Source: an uncultured Muribaculaceae bacterium (GTDB lineage: Bacteria > Bacteroidota > Bacteroidia > Bacteroidales > Muribaculaceae). Taken from it: 64,000 bases of DNA. The stretch lies in contig CAJTJV010000005.1 of the NCBI GenBank assembly GCA_910576775.1, positions 1-64,000 of the forward strand, read 5' to 3'. How positions within the stretch are numbered: position 1 is the first letter of the stretch; each line of letters opens with the position of its first letter. A model generated the notes under the pieces. That model worked only from the letters and a program-made list of their open reading frames with translations. It was not told where the DNA came from and did not search any database. A program made the translations under genes and the position numbers. Positions 8,034-18,051 of this stretch are shown here, piece by piece.

Positions 8034-11000
8034 ATGAAAGCTAAAATTGCATTGCTCGTGCTGATGCTCTCGGCGGCACTTATGTCGTTCGGGCAGTCAC
8101 CGGTGAAGGTGACAGGCACAGTGACCGATGACAAGGGGGAAGCCCTCATTGGCGTCAGTATAACGGCAAAAGGTGTAAACCACGGTGTCACTACCGATCT
8201 GGACGGCAATTATGAAATCCAGGCTCCCGCGGGAACCACGCTTGTCTATTCTTATATCGGCTATGAGCCTGCCGAACGCAAAGTGAGCCGTGCCGGAGAG
8301 ATAAACGTGACGCTTCGCGAATCGTCAACGGCGCTCAACGACGTTGTTGTCGTGGGCTATGGTGTACAGAAGAAAAGTTCTGTCACAGGTGCCATCTCCC
8401 AGGTGAAGGCTGAGGACATTGAGAACCGAACCATCACGAATCCGAAAAGCGCCCTTCAGGGAAAGACTGCCGGTGTGCAGGTGGTGACAACATCGAGCGC
8501 TCCCGGTTCATCTCCGACAATCCGTGTGCGCGGCTATTCGTCAAATGTATCGTCCGACCCTCTGTATGTTGTCGATGGTGTGCGTCTGAGTGAAATAAGC
8601 GGTATCGATCCCAATGATATCGCATCCATGGAGGTGCTCAAGGATGCCGCTTCCGCAGCTATCTATGGCGCCGAAGCAGGTAACGGCGTGGTGCTTATTA
8701 CAACGAAGCGCGGTAGTATAGGTAATGGCAAGATCTCCTATGATTTTCAGTACACATGGGAGCGTCCCTCCAAAATCCCGAAAATGCTCAACTCTGAGCA
8801 GTACATCCAGTACATGGCGGAAGGCAATTATTTCACCGAAGACTATCTGCTTAAAAACTGGGACGGCGTTACCAATACCTCGTGGATCGACGAGGCTTTC
8901 GAGACCGGCCACATGCAGCGTCATAACGTATCGTTCACAAACGGCAACGAACGCGGCAACTATTACCTCTCCCTTTCATACCTCGACAACGACGGTATCG
9001 TAGGTGGCAACAAGGATTTCTATCAGCGCCTTACAGCGGCCATCAATGCCGAATACAACATCAAGACATGGCTTAAAGTCGGAACGACAAACCAGATTGA
9101 GAAATACAACATGCGCACAGTATCCGAGAGCAACGAGTATGGCAGCCTTATTACCTCGACCCTCCTTATGGATCCTCTGACTCCTTTCCTCTATGCTCCC
9201 GGAAATCTTCCCCGACATATGCTAAATGCCCTTGGTTCGGGTAAGACACTTCTTACCGACAAGGATGGAAACTACTACGGTGTATCGCAGTTTCTCAATG
9301 CCGAGAACTATCATCCGTTCGTGATGCGCGACAACGGCAGCTCACGCAACGGCGGTTTCAATATCACCGGCAGCATCTTCGCCGATTTCAAGCCTTTCGA
9401 CGGTTTTACATTCACGTCCCGTTTCGGCTATCGTCTATCGGCCTATCATCTGCAGAATGTCAACCTCCCGTTCTACGGTAACGCGACACAAAACAACGAT
9501 TGGGTCAGCATACCTCAGGCGAGGAACTCGCAGACTGTTTACTGGCAGTGGGAAAATTTTGCCAATTACAACAAGCAGTTTGGCGTGAACAGCATCGCCG
9601 CCATGATTGGTATGAGTTACTCGGAATCTGTCAACTCTTATACGCAAGGCAGTCTCAGCGGTGTCAACGATGACGCACTGAAGAAAAACGATCCGCTCTT
9701 CTGGTATCTCAACTACGGAAAAGAATCGGCCACCAAGGGTGTTGGCGGTGAAAAGACCAGAAACTCCAAAATGTCATATTTCGGCCGTGTAAGTTATGAA
9801 TATGACAACCGTTACCACATCCAGGCGTCGCTTCGTGCCGATGCCGCCGACCTTTCGAAGCTGCCTCTTGAAAACCGCTGGGGCTATTTCCCCGCAGTGT
9901 CGGCCGGCTGGACAATGTCGAACGAAAAATTCTTCGAAGACGCGCGCCGATATGTTGATATCGTAAAGATTCGTGCAAGCTGGGGCCAGAACGGCTCGTT
10001 GGCTGCACTTGGCGGATATCCTTATAGCACTGACATGGTTATCAACGGTTTCTATCCTCTTGTTCCCGGCAACAATTACACAAATGCTGTAGCTCCGGGT
10101 ACAATGGGCAACAACAAACTGAAATGGGAGACTTCTGAGCAGTTTGACATAGGTCTTGATATGCGCTTCTTCCGCAACCGTCTGGGCTTTACTTTTGACT
10201 GGTATACCAAAAAGACAAAAGACCTTTTGGTAAACGGCACTGTGCCTTCACTCATTATCGGCGGTACGACCTCTCCGATGAATGCCGGTAACGTAAGCAA
10301 CAAGGGTGTTGAAATTGAACTTTCGTGGCGCGACTACGTAGGTGATTTCCGCTATAGCGCAAGTTTCAACCTCGCCACGCTCAAGAATAAGGTAACATAC
10401 CTCGACCCGTCAATCGCACGTATCGGTGGCGCCACATTCCATACATCGACCATTTCCTATTTCGAAAAGGGATATCCGGTCTATTATTTCCGAGGTTATC
10501 AGTTCGACGGTCTCGATGACAAGGGTAATCCCAAATTCAAGGATCTCGACGGCAGCGGAACGCTCAACGACGGCGATATCGATTATATAGGTGACGCAAT
10601 TCCCGACATAACCTACGGCCTTACACTTAATTTCGGCTGGAAGGGTCTCGATCTTACAGTATTCGGTACAGGTGCCGCAGGCAACAAGGTATTCAACTGT
10701 ATCAACCGTGCCGACTACCCGCAGAGCAACAAGCTCAAGGAGGTATTCTTCGACAATCGCTGGACAGCGGCAAATCCCGGAGGAACAGTACCCCGCGCAG
10801 GCGCTGAGAACATGGATAAATACCAGATCTCCGATGCTCTTGTCTATGACGGCTCTTTCTTTAAAATCAAGCAGATTCAGCTCGGATATATAATCCCGCA
10901 GAAATGGACGAGCAAGGCATACATCAGCAATCTGCGTGTGTATGCATCGCTCGACGATTTCTTCTGCTTCACTAAATATCCGGGATTCGACCCAGAGGTC

Positions 11001-11090
11001 GCCACCAACAATACTACCGGTATGGGCGTGGACAAGGGTGCATATCCTTCGTCTAAGAAGGTCGTTCTCGGTTTCAACATCACATTCTAA
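8034..11090 (+). CDS. SusC-like TonB-dependent outer-membrane transporter (PUL 1)
   Basis: A 1018-residue SusC/RagA-family receptor. A signal peptide (ending SFGQ) is followed by a carboxypeptidase-regulatory-like domain (about 24-100, VTGTVTDDKGEALIGVSI) and the TonB-box-like stretch DVVVVGYG near 103-110. Then come a plug domain (about 115-225, ending AGNGVVLITTKRG) and a long barrel that ends in an aromatic residue (GFNITF). With its SusD partner immediately downstream (12-base gap) it should import oligomers or conjugates across the outer membrane using TonB energy. Length is normal for the family. The transported compound cannot be read from sequence, but the esterase neighbours suggest an acylated ligand. 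Confidence 0.95.
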   Translation: MKAKIALLVLMLSAALMSFGQSPVKVTGTVTDDKGEALIGVSITAKGVNHGVTTDLDGNYEIQAPAGTTLVYSYIGYEPAERKVSRAGEINVTLRESSTALNDVVVVGYGVQKKSSVTGAISQVKAEDIENRTITNPKSALQGKTAGVQVVTTSSAPGSSPTIRVRGYSSNVSSDPLYVVDGVRLSEISGIDPNDIASMEVLKDAASAAIYGAEAGNGVVLITTKRGSIGNGKISYDFQYTWERPSKIPKMLNSEQYIQYMAEGNYFTEDYLLKNWDGVTNTSWIDEAFETGHMQRHNVSFTNGNERGNYYLSLSYLDNDGIVGGNKDFYQRLTAAINAEYNIKTWLKVGTTNQIEKYNMRTVSESNEYGSLITSTLLMDPLTPFLYAPGNLPRHMLNALGSGKTLLTDKDGNYYGVSQFLNAENYHPFVMRDNGSSRNGGFNITGSIFADFKPFDGFTFTSRFGYRLSAYHLQNVNLPFYGNATQNNDWVSIPQARNSQTVYWQWENFANYNKQFGVNSIAAMIGMSYSESVNSYTQGSLSGVNDDALKKNDPLFWYLNYGKESATKGVGGEKTRNSKMSYFGRVSYEYDNRYHIQASLRADAADLSKLPLENRWGYFPAVSAGWTMSNEKFFEDARRYVDIVKIRASWGQNGSLAALGGYPYSTDMVINGFYPLVPGNNYTNAVAPGTMGNNKLKWETSEQFDIGLDMRFFRNRLGFTFDWYTKKTKDLLVNGTVPSLIIGGTTSPMNAGNVSNKGVEIELSWRDYVGDFRYSASFNLATLKNKVTYLDPSIARIGGATFHTSTISYFEKGYPVYYFRGYQFDGLDDKGNPKFKDLDGSGTLNDGDIDYIGDAIPDITYGLTLNFGWKGLDLTVFGTGAAGNKVFNCINRADYPQSNKLKEVFFDNRWTAANPGGTVPRAGAENMDKYQISDALVYDGSFFKIKQIQLGYIIPQKWTSKAYISNLRVYASLDDFFCFTKYPGFDPEVATNNTTGMGVDKGAYPSSKKVVLGFNITF

Positions 11091-11102
11091 TACGGCAAAA
11101 AC

Positions 11103-12671
11103 ATGAAACTAAAAAATATATTGCCGGCATTAATCGCCGGGGCGGTTCTGCTCTTCTCGTCGTGCGAAGACGGTCTCGACATTCCCAAGCACGGCAACAT
11201 GGGTGGTCAGGAAGATTATTACAAGACCGACGAAGAGGCTCTTACAGCCGTTGCATCGCTCTATAGCACATGGGGGGGCAACTATTACAACTGGTTCGCA
11301 CTGTTGAACTTGCTTTCCGATGATGTCTGGACCGGTGGCGGTTCGCGCGGTGATAACGCCGATATGGAACGTATCAATGAATACACATTCGACACCGATC
11401 ACGGGATGATTTCGGGGCTTTATCAAGGTCTCTACGGCATTATCTATAAAGCCAACCTTATCATCGAGAAGGTGACGCCCGACACTCCTGTAAAAGCACA
11501 GTCTGTAGCCGAGGCATACTTTTTCCGCGGATGGGCGCATTTCCAGCTGGCCAGTCTGTGGGGGACGGCGCCTGTAGTGGATCATCTGCTTGCACCGGAC
11601 GAGTATCGTCAGCCCAACAGCACACCTGAAAGGCTCTGGGAACAGGTTGAAAACGATTTCCTCGCAGCAATCAACAGCAAGGCTCTCCCGAGTAAGAGCA
11701 ATGCCGACGATGCCGCCGGAACAATACGCGTAAGCCTTGAAGTTGCGCAAGCAATGCTTGGCAAAGCATATCTCTTCCAGGGTAAATACGGCGATGCCGC
11801 TCACGAACTCGACAAAGTTATTGATTCGAAAAAATACGAACTTTTCCAAGGTGATTACGACATGTTGCTCCACGCCGCAAACAACGGTTGCTGCGAGACT
11901 CTTCTCGAGGTGCAGAGGCGTAACGACCCGGAACAGACATGGAGCCAGTTCTCATATACTTTCATTATGACAGGCTGGCGTACATCTCTTGTCAACATCG
12001 GTTCCCTTGACGCAACCATTGCAAAAGGCACATACGGTTTCCTTAATCCTACAAAAAATCTTTACGACGCTTTTGTGGCACGCGAAGGTAAGGATGGCTA
12101 CCGCCTCAAATCCACTATACGCACATACGATGAACTCAATGCTGAGTATGGTCTGTCGATCAACTCGGGCGAACGTCTGGTAGGCCATGAAGGTTTCTTC
12201 AACTGGAAAGGCCGCATTCTAAAGGAGGATTGTATTACTGATGCCGAATATTTCCAAGGTTTCCAATATATCAATCTCCGGGTGATGCGTTATGCGGAAG
12301 TACTTCTTCTTGCAGCCGAGGCACATGTTATGTCAGGCGGTGCCCGTGCCGACGAATATGTCAACGCTGTGCGCAGCCGCGCCAAACTGTCGCCTCTCTC
12401 CGGTGTCTCGCTTGAGGACATAAAGGCTGAAAAACGTCTTGAGTTATGTTTGGAATGCGTACGTTTCCAGGATCTCGTCCGTTGGGGTGACGCTGAGAAA
12501 TGTCTTGGCAATCAAGGTAGCAGCATCCCGGCATTCTCTGCTGCCGGAATCGTTCAAAATGCGTTCTCGAACAGCAATTGCGGCTTCAAGGCAAAGCATA
12601 ATCTCCTTCCGATTCCGCGCAAGGAGATGGAGCTTAACAGCAATATGACTCAGAATAACGGATGGAATTAA
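11103..12671 (+). CDS. SusD-like surface glycan-binding lipoprotein (PUL 1)
   Basis: 522 residues, RagB/SusD family. A lipoprotein signal (LLFSSC, Cys near residue 21) is followed at once by acidic residues (EDG), as in Bacteroidetes surface-export signals. TPR-type helices are recognisable (AEAYFFRGWAHFQLASLWG and later ADEYVNAVRSRAKL), and the C-terminal pattern EKRLELCLECVRFQDLVRWG is typical of the family. It forms the lid of the SusC transporter encoded just upstream and captures ligand at the cell surface. Confidence 0.94.
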   Translation: MKLKNILPALIAGAVLLFSSCEDGLDIPKHGNMGGQEDYYKTDEEALTAVASLYSTWGGNYYNWFALLNLLSDDVWTGGGSRGDNADMERINEYTFDTDHGMISGLYQGLYGIIYKANLIIEKVTPDTPVKAQSVAEAYFFRGWAHFQLASLWGTAPVVDHLLAPDEYRQPNSTPERLWEQVENDFLAAINSKALPSKSNADDAAGTIRVSLEVAQAMLGKAYLFQGKYGDAAHELDKVIDSKKYELFQGDYDMLLHAANNGCCETLLEVQRRNDPEQTWSQFSYTFIMTGWRTSLVNIGSLDATIAKGTYGFLNPTKNLYDAFVAREGKDGYRLKSTIRTYDELNAEYGLSINSGERLVGHEGFFNWKGRILKEDCITDAEYFQGFQYINLRVMRYAEVLLLAAEAHVMSGGARADEYVNAVRSRAKLSPLSGVSLEDIKAEKRLELCLECVRFQDLVRWGDAEKCLGNQGSSIPAFSAAGIVQNAFSNSNCGFKAKHNLLPIPRKEMELNSNMTQNNGWN

Positions 12672-12690
12672 TTAAAACCAAGAAAATACA

Positions 12691-14316
12691 ATGAAAAAGA
12701 TATATAAACTATTGTTGTTCCCGTTGGTTGCAATGCTGTGGGCGTGCAGCGACAACGTGATTGACGACTTGTCGGGCACATACGATTATATCCAGCGCTA
12801 TAATTTCACAACAGAGACTACCCAGGAGACTGTAAAACTGAAAAAAGGCCTGAAAAACCTCCACATGGTATTCTCCGACGGTTCCGACAATACTTTCGAC
12901 CTCAAGGTGATTTCTCGGGAATGGACACTCCAGCCCGGAGTATACTCTCCTATGGCAAGTGTGAACGATGAACCGAAAGCCAATCATTTTTACGGATTCG
13001 TAGCAAATGGCAGTATAGCCAACGGCTCCATTACTGCAGGTGATATTGAGGTTAGCAAGACAGGCGAGGAATATTTTATCAGCGGCATCCTCACCGGTGG
13101 CGATGGCAAGAGATACGTTATCAACTATCGTGGCGCTATGAGTTTTGAAATCGGCATCGACGATCCCGAACCGAGCGGCTACACAGTGTCAATGAAAATC
13201 GACCCTGTCACAGTTACAGATTTCACCACCTGGCAGACTGTTGTAGTTCCCGGCGTCAGCAAATACTCATTGACAGTCAGCGATCCGACAGGCAATCCGG
13301 CGGCGTTCTTTGAGGCCATCAATAAGGAAGGAATGACAACCGAACAATTGTGCGGTACCTATACCATAGCAGGTTCGCCCGCCGAACCTTGGCTAATCGA
13401 CAACGGATGGCTCAATATCGAGTATAATATGGCCGGTGGCGCATATGTCGTGGCCTCCAATGGCGAAAAGCAGTATATCACCCAGGGCAAAATCAATATC
13501 GACAAAGTGACAGGCATTTCCGGTGAAGCTCTTTATAATTTCACAGGCGAGAATCTCTCATTCATAACTGTTGCAGGAGGCAGCGGCAGTACCAATCTCG
13601 GTATCCGTTTTGTAAGCTTCCTTGAAAAGTACGGCACGGAGTTGCTGGATATTCCTTTCAAGAGTGAGGTTCTTGGTCGCGAAATCAAATACTCCGTACT
13701 CCTTCCAAAGAGTTTCGACGGGCAGAAGGAATATCCTATGCTTTATATACTCCATGGAGCTACCGGCAACAACAACGACTGGTTCGTGCAGGGAGGTATT
13801 GCATACCATACAGGCAATGTAGAGAATGAAATGGTAATCGTATCCGTACAGGCAACTATCGACGGTTTCGATACCTTCTATTCCGATAACTATAAGGGTG
13901 GTGGTTTCAACTATGAGACATTCTTTACCACAGAATTCATGCCGGAAATCGAGGCGATGTACAAGTGTAATGGCAAGCGCGGTATCGCAGGTCTGTCGAT
14001 GGGTGGTTTCGGCACACTCTATTATGGTATCAAGTATGGTGATAAGTTCACAGCCATGTACGCTTGCTCACCGGCTCTCCACAATGGCGAGAGTATAAAT
14101 ATCGGAGATATGCTCCAGACTCCCGGCATCAAACCTTTTGTAGTGGAAATCGGTACCGAAGATATCCTTTACGACAGTGTGAAATGGCTAAAGGATGTTG
14201 CCCAGTACCTCCCGATGATGAACTACATCGAGCGTCCCGGAGCACACGACTGGCCTTTCTGGTGTGCGTGCGCACCGAAGATTATCACATTCTTCGACGA
14301 ACAGTTTGCAAAATAA
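12691..14316 (+). CDS. Lipoprotein fusing two similar beta modules to a CE1-like esterase (PUL 1)
   Basis: 541 residues with a lipoprotein signal (AMLWAC, Cys19 followed by SDN). Residues about 35-155 and 165-297 look like two diverged copies of one beta-rich module of the kind found in SusE/SusF-position lipoproteins. Residues about 315-541 form a putative esterase (Esterase D/CE1-like) domain: YILHG at 352-356, nucleophile elbow GLSMGG with Ser436, probable acid at Glu490 or Asp491, and His519 (GAHDWPFW). It sits directly after susD, where PULs usually encode a surface glycan-binding protein, so it may bind the ligand and de-esterify it at the surface. This dual role is inference. Two Cys near the C-terminus (Cys525, Cys527) are unusual close to the active-site His. 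The triad residues are intact. Confidence 0.85.
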   Translation: MKKIYKLLLFPLVAMLWACSDNVIDDLSGTYDYIQRYNFTTETTQETVKLKKGLKNLHMVFSDGSDNTFDLKVISREWTLQPGVYSPMASVNDEPKANHFYGFVANGSIANGSITAGDIEVSKTGEEYFISGILTGGDGKRYVINYRGAMSFEIGIDDPEPSGYTVSMKIDPVTVTDFTTWQTVVVPGVSKYSLTVSDPTGNPAAFFEAINKEGMTTEQLCGTYTIAGSPAEPWLIDNGWLNIEYNMAGGAYVVASNGEKQYITQGKINIDKVTGISGEALYNFTGENLSFITVAGGSGSTNLGIRFVSFLEKYGTELLDIPFKSEVLGREIKYSVLLPKSFDGQKEYPMLYILHGATGNNNDWFVQGGIAYHTGNVENEMVIVSVQATIDGFDTFYSDNYKGGGFNYETFFTTEFMPEIEAMYKCNGKRGIAGLSMGGFGTLYYGIKYGDKFTAMYACSPALHNGESINIGDMLQTPGIKPFVVEIGTEDILYDSVKWLKDVAQYLPMMNYIERPGAHDWPFWCACAPKIITFFDEQFAK

Positions 14317-14320
14317 GGAA

Positions 14321-14370
14321 TAAGTCATTGGAATCTGGACACTGTATTCAGTCCAGATTCCAATGACTTA
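14321..14370 (+). terminator. Long perfect inverted repeat closing the first PUL 1 unit
   Basis: A perfect 20-bp stem (14321-14340 with 14351-14370) with a 10-base loop lies 4 bases after the stop codon of the lipoprotein-esterase. There is no following T run on either strand, so it may act as an mRNA 3'-end stabiliser or processing site rather than a classical intrinsic terminator. Confidence 0.55.
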
Positions 14371-14401
14371 ATGATTGACTTCCCGATATCGCAAGTCAGA
14401 T

Positions 14402-14432
14402 TTTGAATAAATCGTTTTTATTAATATATTTG
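14402..14432 (+). promoter_or_regulatory. Consensus promoter of the second PUL 1 unit
   Basis: TTTG (14402-14405) and TATATTTG (14425-14432) with a 19-bp spacer match the Bacteroidetes consensus. The upstream box is part of TTTGAATAAAT, one base away from the element shared by the esterase promoters (TTTGAACAAAT), so the site could also be an operator. Confidence 0.7.
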
Positions 14433-14478
14433 CGGTTCTAATACCATACCCTCATATCGCAAATCAAGTAAACAAGCA

Positions 14479-15672
14479 ATGAAAAAGTTTATATTTTTGT
14501 TAGGCGCGACAGCTATGATCATGAGCGCCAACGCGCAACAGGCTCTCTGGGGCGGTTCTCAGATTGTATCTCCCGAAGTTCATCCGGACAAAACCGTTAC
14601 CTTCCGCCTTTCAGCTCCCAAAGCAGTCAAAGTCCAGCTTACAGGTGATTTCCTGCCTACTCAGAAGATGCAGACTCCATTCGGTGAATTCGACGCTCCC
14701 GGAGTTGCTGATATGGTTGAGAAGGACGGTGTTTGGGAATACACGACTCCTGCGCCTTTGGCTCCCGAGCTTTACAGCTATACGATGCTTGTCGACGGTC
14801 TTAAAATCAATGATCCTTCAAATGTCTACCGCATCCGTGACGTCAAATCTGTAACCGATGTATTCATCATCCCGGGCGACCGCGCCGATCTCTATGCTAT
14901 AAACGATGTTCCCCACGGCACTGTATCGAAAGTATGGTACAACAGCCCTGTGCTGGGCATGGATCGTCGTCTTACAGTGTATACTCCCGCCGGCTATGAG
15001 AAGGGAAACAAACGTTACCCTGTATTCTATCTGTTACATGGTATGGGCGGCGATGAGAACGCCTGGACAGAACTCGGACGTGCATCTCAGATCCTTGACA
15101 ACCTTATCGCACAAGGCAAAGCCGAGCCTATGATTGTCGTGATGACTAACGGCAATGCTGCTCTTCAGGCCGCTCCGGGTGAATCGGCACTCGGTTTTGA
15201 GGCTCCGTCAATGCAGCTACCCAAAACAATGGAAGGTTCTTTCGAACAGCATTTTCCTGACGTTGTGAAATTCATTGACAAGAATTATCGTACAATCAAA
15301 GCTAAGAAAGGCCGTGCAATTGCAGGCCTTTCTATGGGTGGTTTTCACTCCATGCACATATCGAAAGAATATCCCGATATGTTCGATTATGTGGGTCTTT
15401 TCTCTGCCGCCATCATGCCCGGCAAAGACGTTAAGTCGCCGGTTTATGATAATCTCGAAGGCAAACTTAAAACTCAGTTCGAGAAAAAGCCCGCTCTTTA
15501 CTGGATAGCTATCGGCAACACCGATTTTCTCTATCAGGCTAACAAGGACTATCGTAAACTACTTGATGACAATGGTTATAAATATGCCTACTACGAGACT
15601 CCCGAGGGCCATATATGGAAAAACTGGCGCATATATCTCACAGAGTTTGCTCCAAAACTCTTTAAGAAATAA
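14479..15672 (+). CDS. Secreted CE1-like esterase with N-terminal E-set domain (PUL 1)
   Basis: 397 residues. A signal peptide (ending SANAQ) is followed by an immunoglobulin-like E-set/CBM48-type domain (about 30-125, VTFRLSAPKAVKVQLTGDF) and an Esterase D/CE1 domain (about 150-397). YLLHGMGG is at 184-191, the nucleophile Ser285 is in GLSMGG, Asp349 is in GNTDFLY and His378 is in PEGHIW, so the triad is complete. This architecture is seen in Bacteroidetes enzymes annotated as feruloyl or acetyl-xylan esterases. Exact activity cannot be decided from sequence. It starts the second PUL 1 unit and precedes two GH3 genes (26-base gap), suggesting de-acylation before exo-cleavage. Confidence 0.9.
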   Translation: MKKFIFLLGATAMIMSANAQQALWGGSQIVSPEVHPDKTVTFRLSAPKAVKVQLTGDFLPTQKMQTPFGEFDAPGVADMVEKDGVWEYTTPAPLAPELYSYTMLVDGLKINDPSNVYRIRDVKSVTDVFIIPGDRADLYAINDVPHGTVSKVWYNSPVLGMDRRLTVYTPAGYEKGNKRYPVFYLLHGMGGDENAWTELGRASQILDNLIAQGKAEPMIVVMTNGNAALQAAPGESALGFEAPSMQLPKTMEGSFEQHFPDVVKFIDKNYRTIKAKKGRAIAGLSMGGFHSMHISKEYPDMFDYVGLFSAAIMPGKDVKSPVYDNLEGKLKTQFEKKPALYWIAIGNTDFLYQANKDYRKLLDDNGYKYAYYETPEGHIWKNWRIYLTEFAPKLFKK

Positions 15673-15698
15673 CAACCTTTAATTATCCGCTATTTATC

Positions 15699-18041
15699 AT
15701 GAAAAGATTCACATATATCATTGCGGCCGGCAGTCTTTTGCTCGCCTCGTGTGGCGACAAGACTCCACAGCTCGGCAAAGCTCCCATCGAGGATGTAATA
15801 GCTGCAATGACACTCGAAGAGAAGGCTCACCTTGTAGTGGGTACCGGTATGGCCGGTTTCACGAGCGGCGACAGCGCTGTTGTGGGCGAAACCCGTAATC
15901 TCGTTCCCGGAGCTGCGGGTACCACTTATCCCATCCCACGTCTCGGAATACCCTCGATAGTCCTTGCTGACGGTCCCGCCGGTCTGCGCATAAATCCTAC
16001 ACGTGAAGGTGACAGCGCTACGTATTATTGCACGCATTTCCCTATAGGCACCCTGCTTGCCTGCACATGGGATACGACTCTCGTGGCAAATGTGGGTGAG
16101 GCCATCGGCGACGAAGTACTCGAATATGGTGCCGATGTCCTTCTTGCTCCCGCTCTAAATATTCACCGCAACCCGTTGTGCGGACGTAATTTCGAATATT
16201 ATTCCGAGGATCCTCTGGTCGCCGGTAAGATAGCTGCTGCCTATGTCCGCGGCATTCAGAGCAAAGGAGTCGGTACGTCGGTGAAGCATTTTGCTGTCAA
16301 CAACCAGGAGACAAACCGCATGGGCAATGATGCGCAGGTGAGTCCGCGCGCACTCCGGGAGATTTATCTCAAAGGTTTCGAGACAGTAATAAAAGAAGCT
16401 GAACCCTGGACGGTGATGAGTTCCTATAATCGTCTCAACGGGACATATACTTCCGAAGATGAACAACTCCTTTCGACTCTTCTGCGCGATGAATGGGGAT
16501 ACGGAGGCATGGTGATGACAGACTGGTTCGGCGGCAGTGACGCTGTGGCTCAGATGGTTGCCGGCAACGATATGCTCCAGCCCGGTCTCGACAAGCAGTA
16601 TGATGCGATTGTGGCTGCTGTCAAAGAGGGCAAGCTTGATGAAAAGGTGCTTGATCGCAATGTAGGGCGTATTCTCGAACTCATTGAACGCACTCCCCGT
16701 TTCAAGGGATATCAGGCAAGCAATAAACCCGATCTGAAAGCACATGCTCAGGTTACGCGTACAAGTGCCGCCGACGGTATGGTGCTATTGAAAAACGATG
16801 GTAATGCTCTTCCAATACCCGGCGATAAGAAGAAGGTTGCTCTATATGGTTGTGCGGCCTATAACTGGATAGCGGGCGGCACCGGCAGCGGCAATGTTAA
16901 CCGCGCATATACTGTATCGCTCCTTGACGGTCTTAAAAACGCCGGTTTTGAACTTGTGGATGTAAGCCTCGAAGAGCGCTATGCCAAACATATCGAAGCT
17001 GAGAATGAACGCAACAAACCTAAAGATGGAAAATACAGTCATTTCCTTCCGATTCCTCAACCTGAAGAAATGGCTATCGCTGCCGATGAACTTGGCCGTC
17101 ATGCAAAAGATGCCGATGTTGCTATCGTAACTATTGGCCGTAATTCCGGTGAGTTCCTTGATCGCGAGACTTCCGATTTCACGCTCAGTGCTTCCAACAA
17201 GAAGCTTATCTCCGATGTGACTCGTGCTTTCCATGCTCAAGGCAAGAAGGTGATTGTAATAATGAACATAGGCGGTGTGATAGAGACTGATTCCTGGAAA
17301 AACCAGCCTGATGCTATTCTCTGCGCATGGCAGGGCGGACAGGAAGGCGGCAACTCCGTGGCCGATGTGATTACAGGTAAAGCATATCCTTCGGGCAAGC
17401 TCACAATGACATTCCCCATAGCATTCGCCGACCACGCATCTTCATCCAATTTCCCTCTCGACATAAAGGAGGAAATACGGCTCGGTGGCAACAACGACAG
17501 CGTTGCCGAACCTGTGCGCAACTATCACTATACGCCCTATGAAGAAGATGTATATGTAGGTTACCGCTATTTCGACAGTTTCGACAAGAACGTAAGTTAT
17601 CCTTTCGGCTACGGACTTTCATACACATCCTTCGACTACGGCAAACCAACGGTGGAATTTGCCGACGGCAAATATACAGTCAAAATGGATATTCGCAACA
17701 GTGGCAATCGGCCCGGCAAGGAAATTGTACAGCTTTATGTCAGCGCTCCCGACTGCAAGAAAAACAACAAGCCGTCCAAAGAGCTTCGTGCCTTTGCCAA
17801 GACTGCGGAATTGCAGCCGGGCGAAAGCCGGACTGTCGAACTTGTCTTTGATTCAGGCGATCTTGCATCGTATGATGAAGAATCTTCGGCGTGGGTAGTA
17901 GATCCGGGTAAGTATGAATTTCAGATTGGTGCTTCGAGTCGCGACATCCGCCAGGTCGCAGAGGTTGATGTTGAAGGCAACCGTACGACCACCAACAAAC
18001 TGTTTACCCCTAAGGCTCCAATAAATACTCTTAAACGATAA
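15699..18041 (+). CDS. GH3 beta-glucosidase-type lipoprotein (PUL 1)
   Basis: 780 residues with a lipoprotein signal (LLLASC, Cys18). The N-terminal TIM-barrel domain carries the substrate-binding segment GRNFEYYSEDP and KHFAVNNQETNR. The nucleophile Asp275 lies in VMTDWFGG. The C-terminal alpha/beta sandwich and an Fn3-like domain (from about 660, PFGYGLSYTSF) complete a full-length three-domain GH3. The RNFEYYSEDP pattern is characteristic of the bacterial beta-glucosidase branch, but GH3 also includes xylosidases, so specificity is uncertain. It lies 10 bases before a second GH3 gene that has a different active-site signature, so the two probably handle different linkages or chain positions. 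Confidence 0.92.
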   Translation: MKRFTYIIAAGSLLLASCGDKTPQLGKAPIEDVIAAMTLEEKAHLVVGTGMAGFTSGDSAVVGETRNLVPGAAGTTYPIPRLGIPSIVLADGPAGLRINPTREGDSATYYCTHFPIGTLLACTWDTTLVANVGEAIGDEVLEYGADVLLAPALNIHRNPLCGRNFEYYSEDPLVAGKIAAAYVRGIQSKGVGTSVKHFAVNNQETNRMGNDAQVSPRALREIYLKGFETVIKEAEPWTVMSSYNRLNGTYTSEDEQLLSTLLRDEWGYGGMVMTDWFGGSDAVAQMVAGNDMLQPGLDKQYDAIVAAVKEGKLDEKVLDRNVGRILELIERTPRFKGYQASNKPDLKAHAQVTRTSAADGMVLLKNDGNALPIPGDKKKVALYGCAAYNWIAGGTGSGNVNRAYTVSLLDGLKNAGFELVDVSLEERYAKHIEAENERNKPKDGKYSHFLPIPQPEEMAIAADELGRHAKDADVAIVTIGRNSGEFLDRETSDFTLSASNKKLISDVTRAFHAQGKKVIVIMNIGGVIETDSWKNQPDAILCAWQGGQEGGNSVADVITGKAYPSGKLTMTFPIAFADHASSSNFPLDIKEEIRLGGNNDSVAEPVRNYHYTPYEEDVYVGYRYFDSFDKNVSYPFGYGLSYTSFDYGKPTVEFADGKYTVKMDIRNSGNRPGKEIVQLYVSAPDCKKNNKPSKELRAFAKTAELQPGESRTVELVFDSGDLASYDEESSAWVVDPGKYEFQIGASSRDIRQVAEVDVEGNRTTTNKLFTPKAPINTLKR

Positions 18042-18051
18042 ATAATTTACG

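Noticed and set aside
14321..14370. Terminal inverted repeat of an insertion sequence
   Set aside because: The two arms are only 10 bases apart, and no transposase or target duplication is present. It is a hairpin at an operon end.
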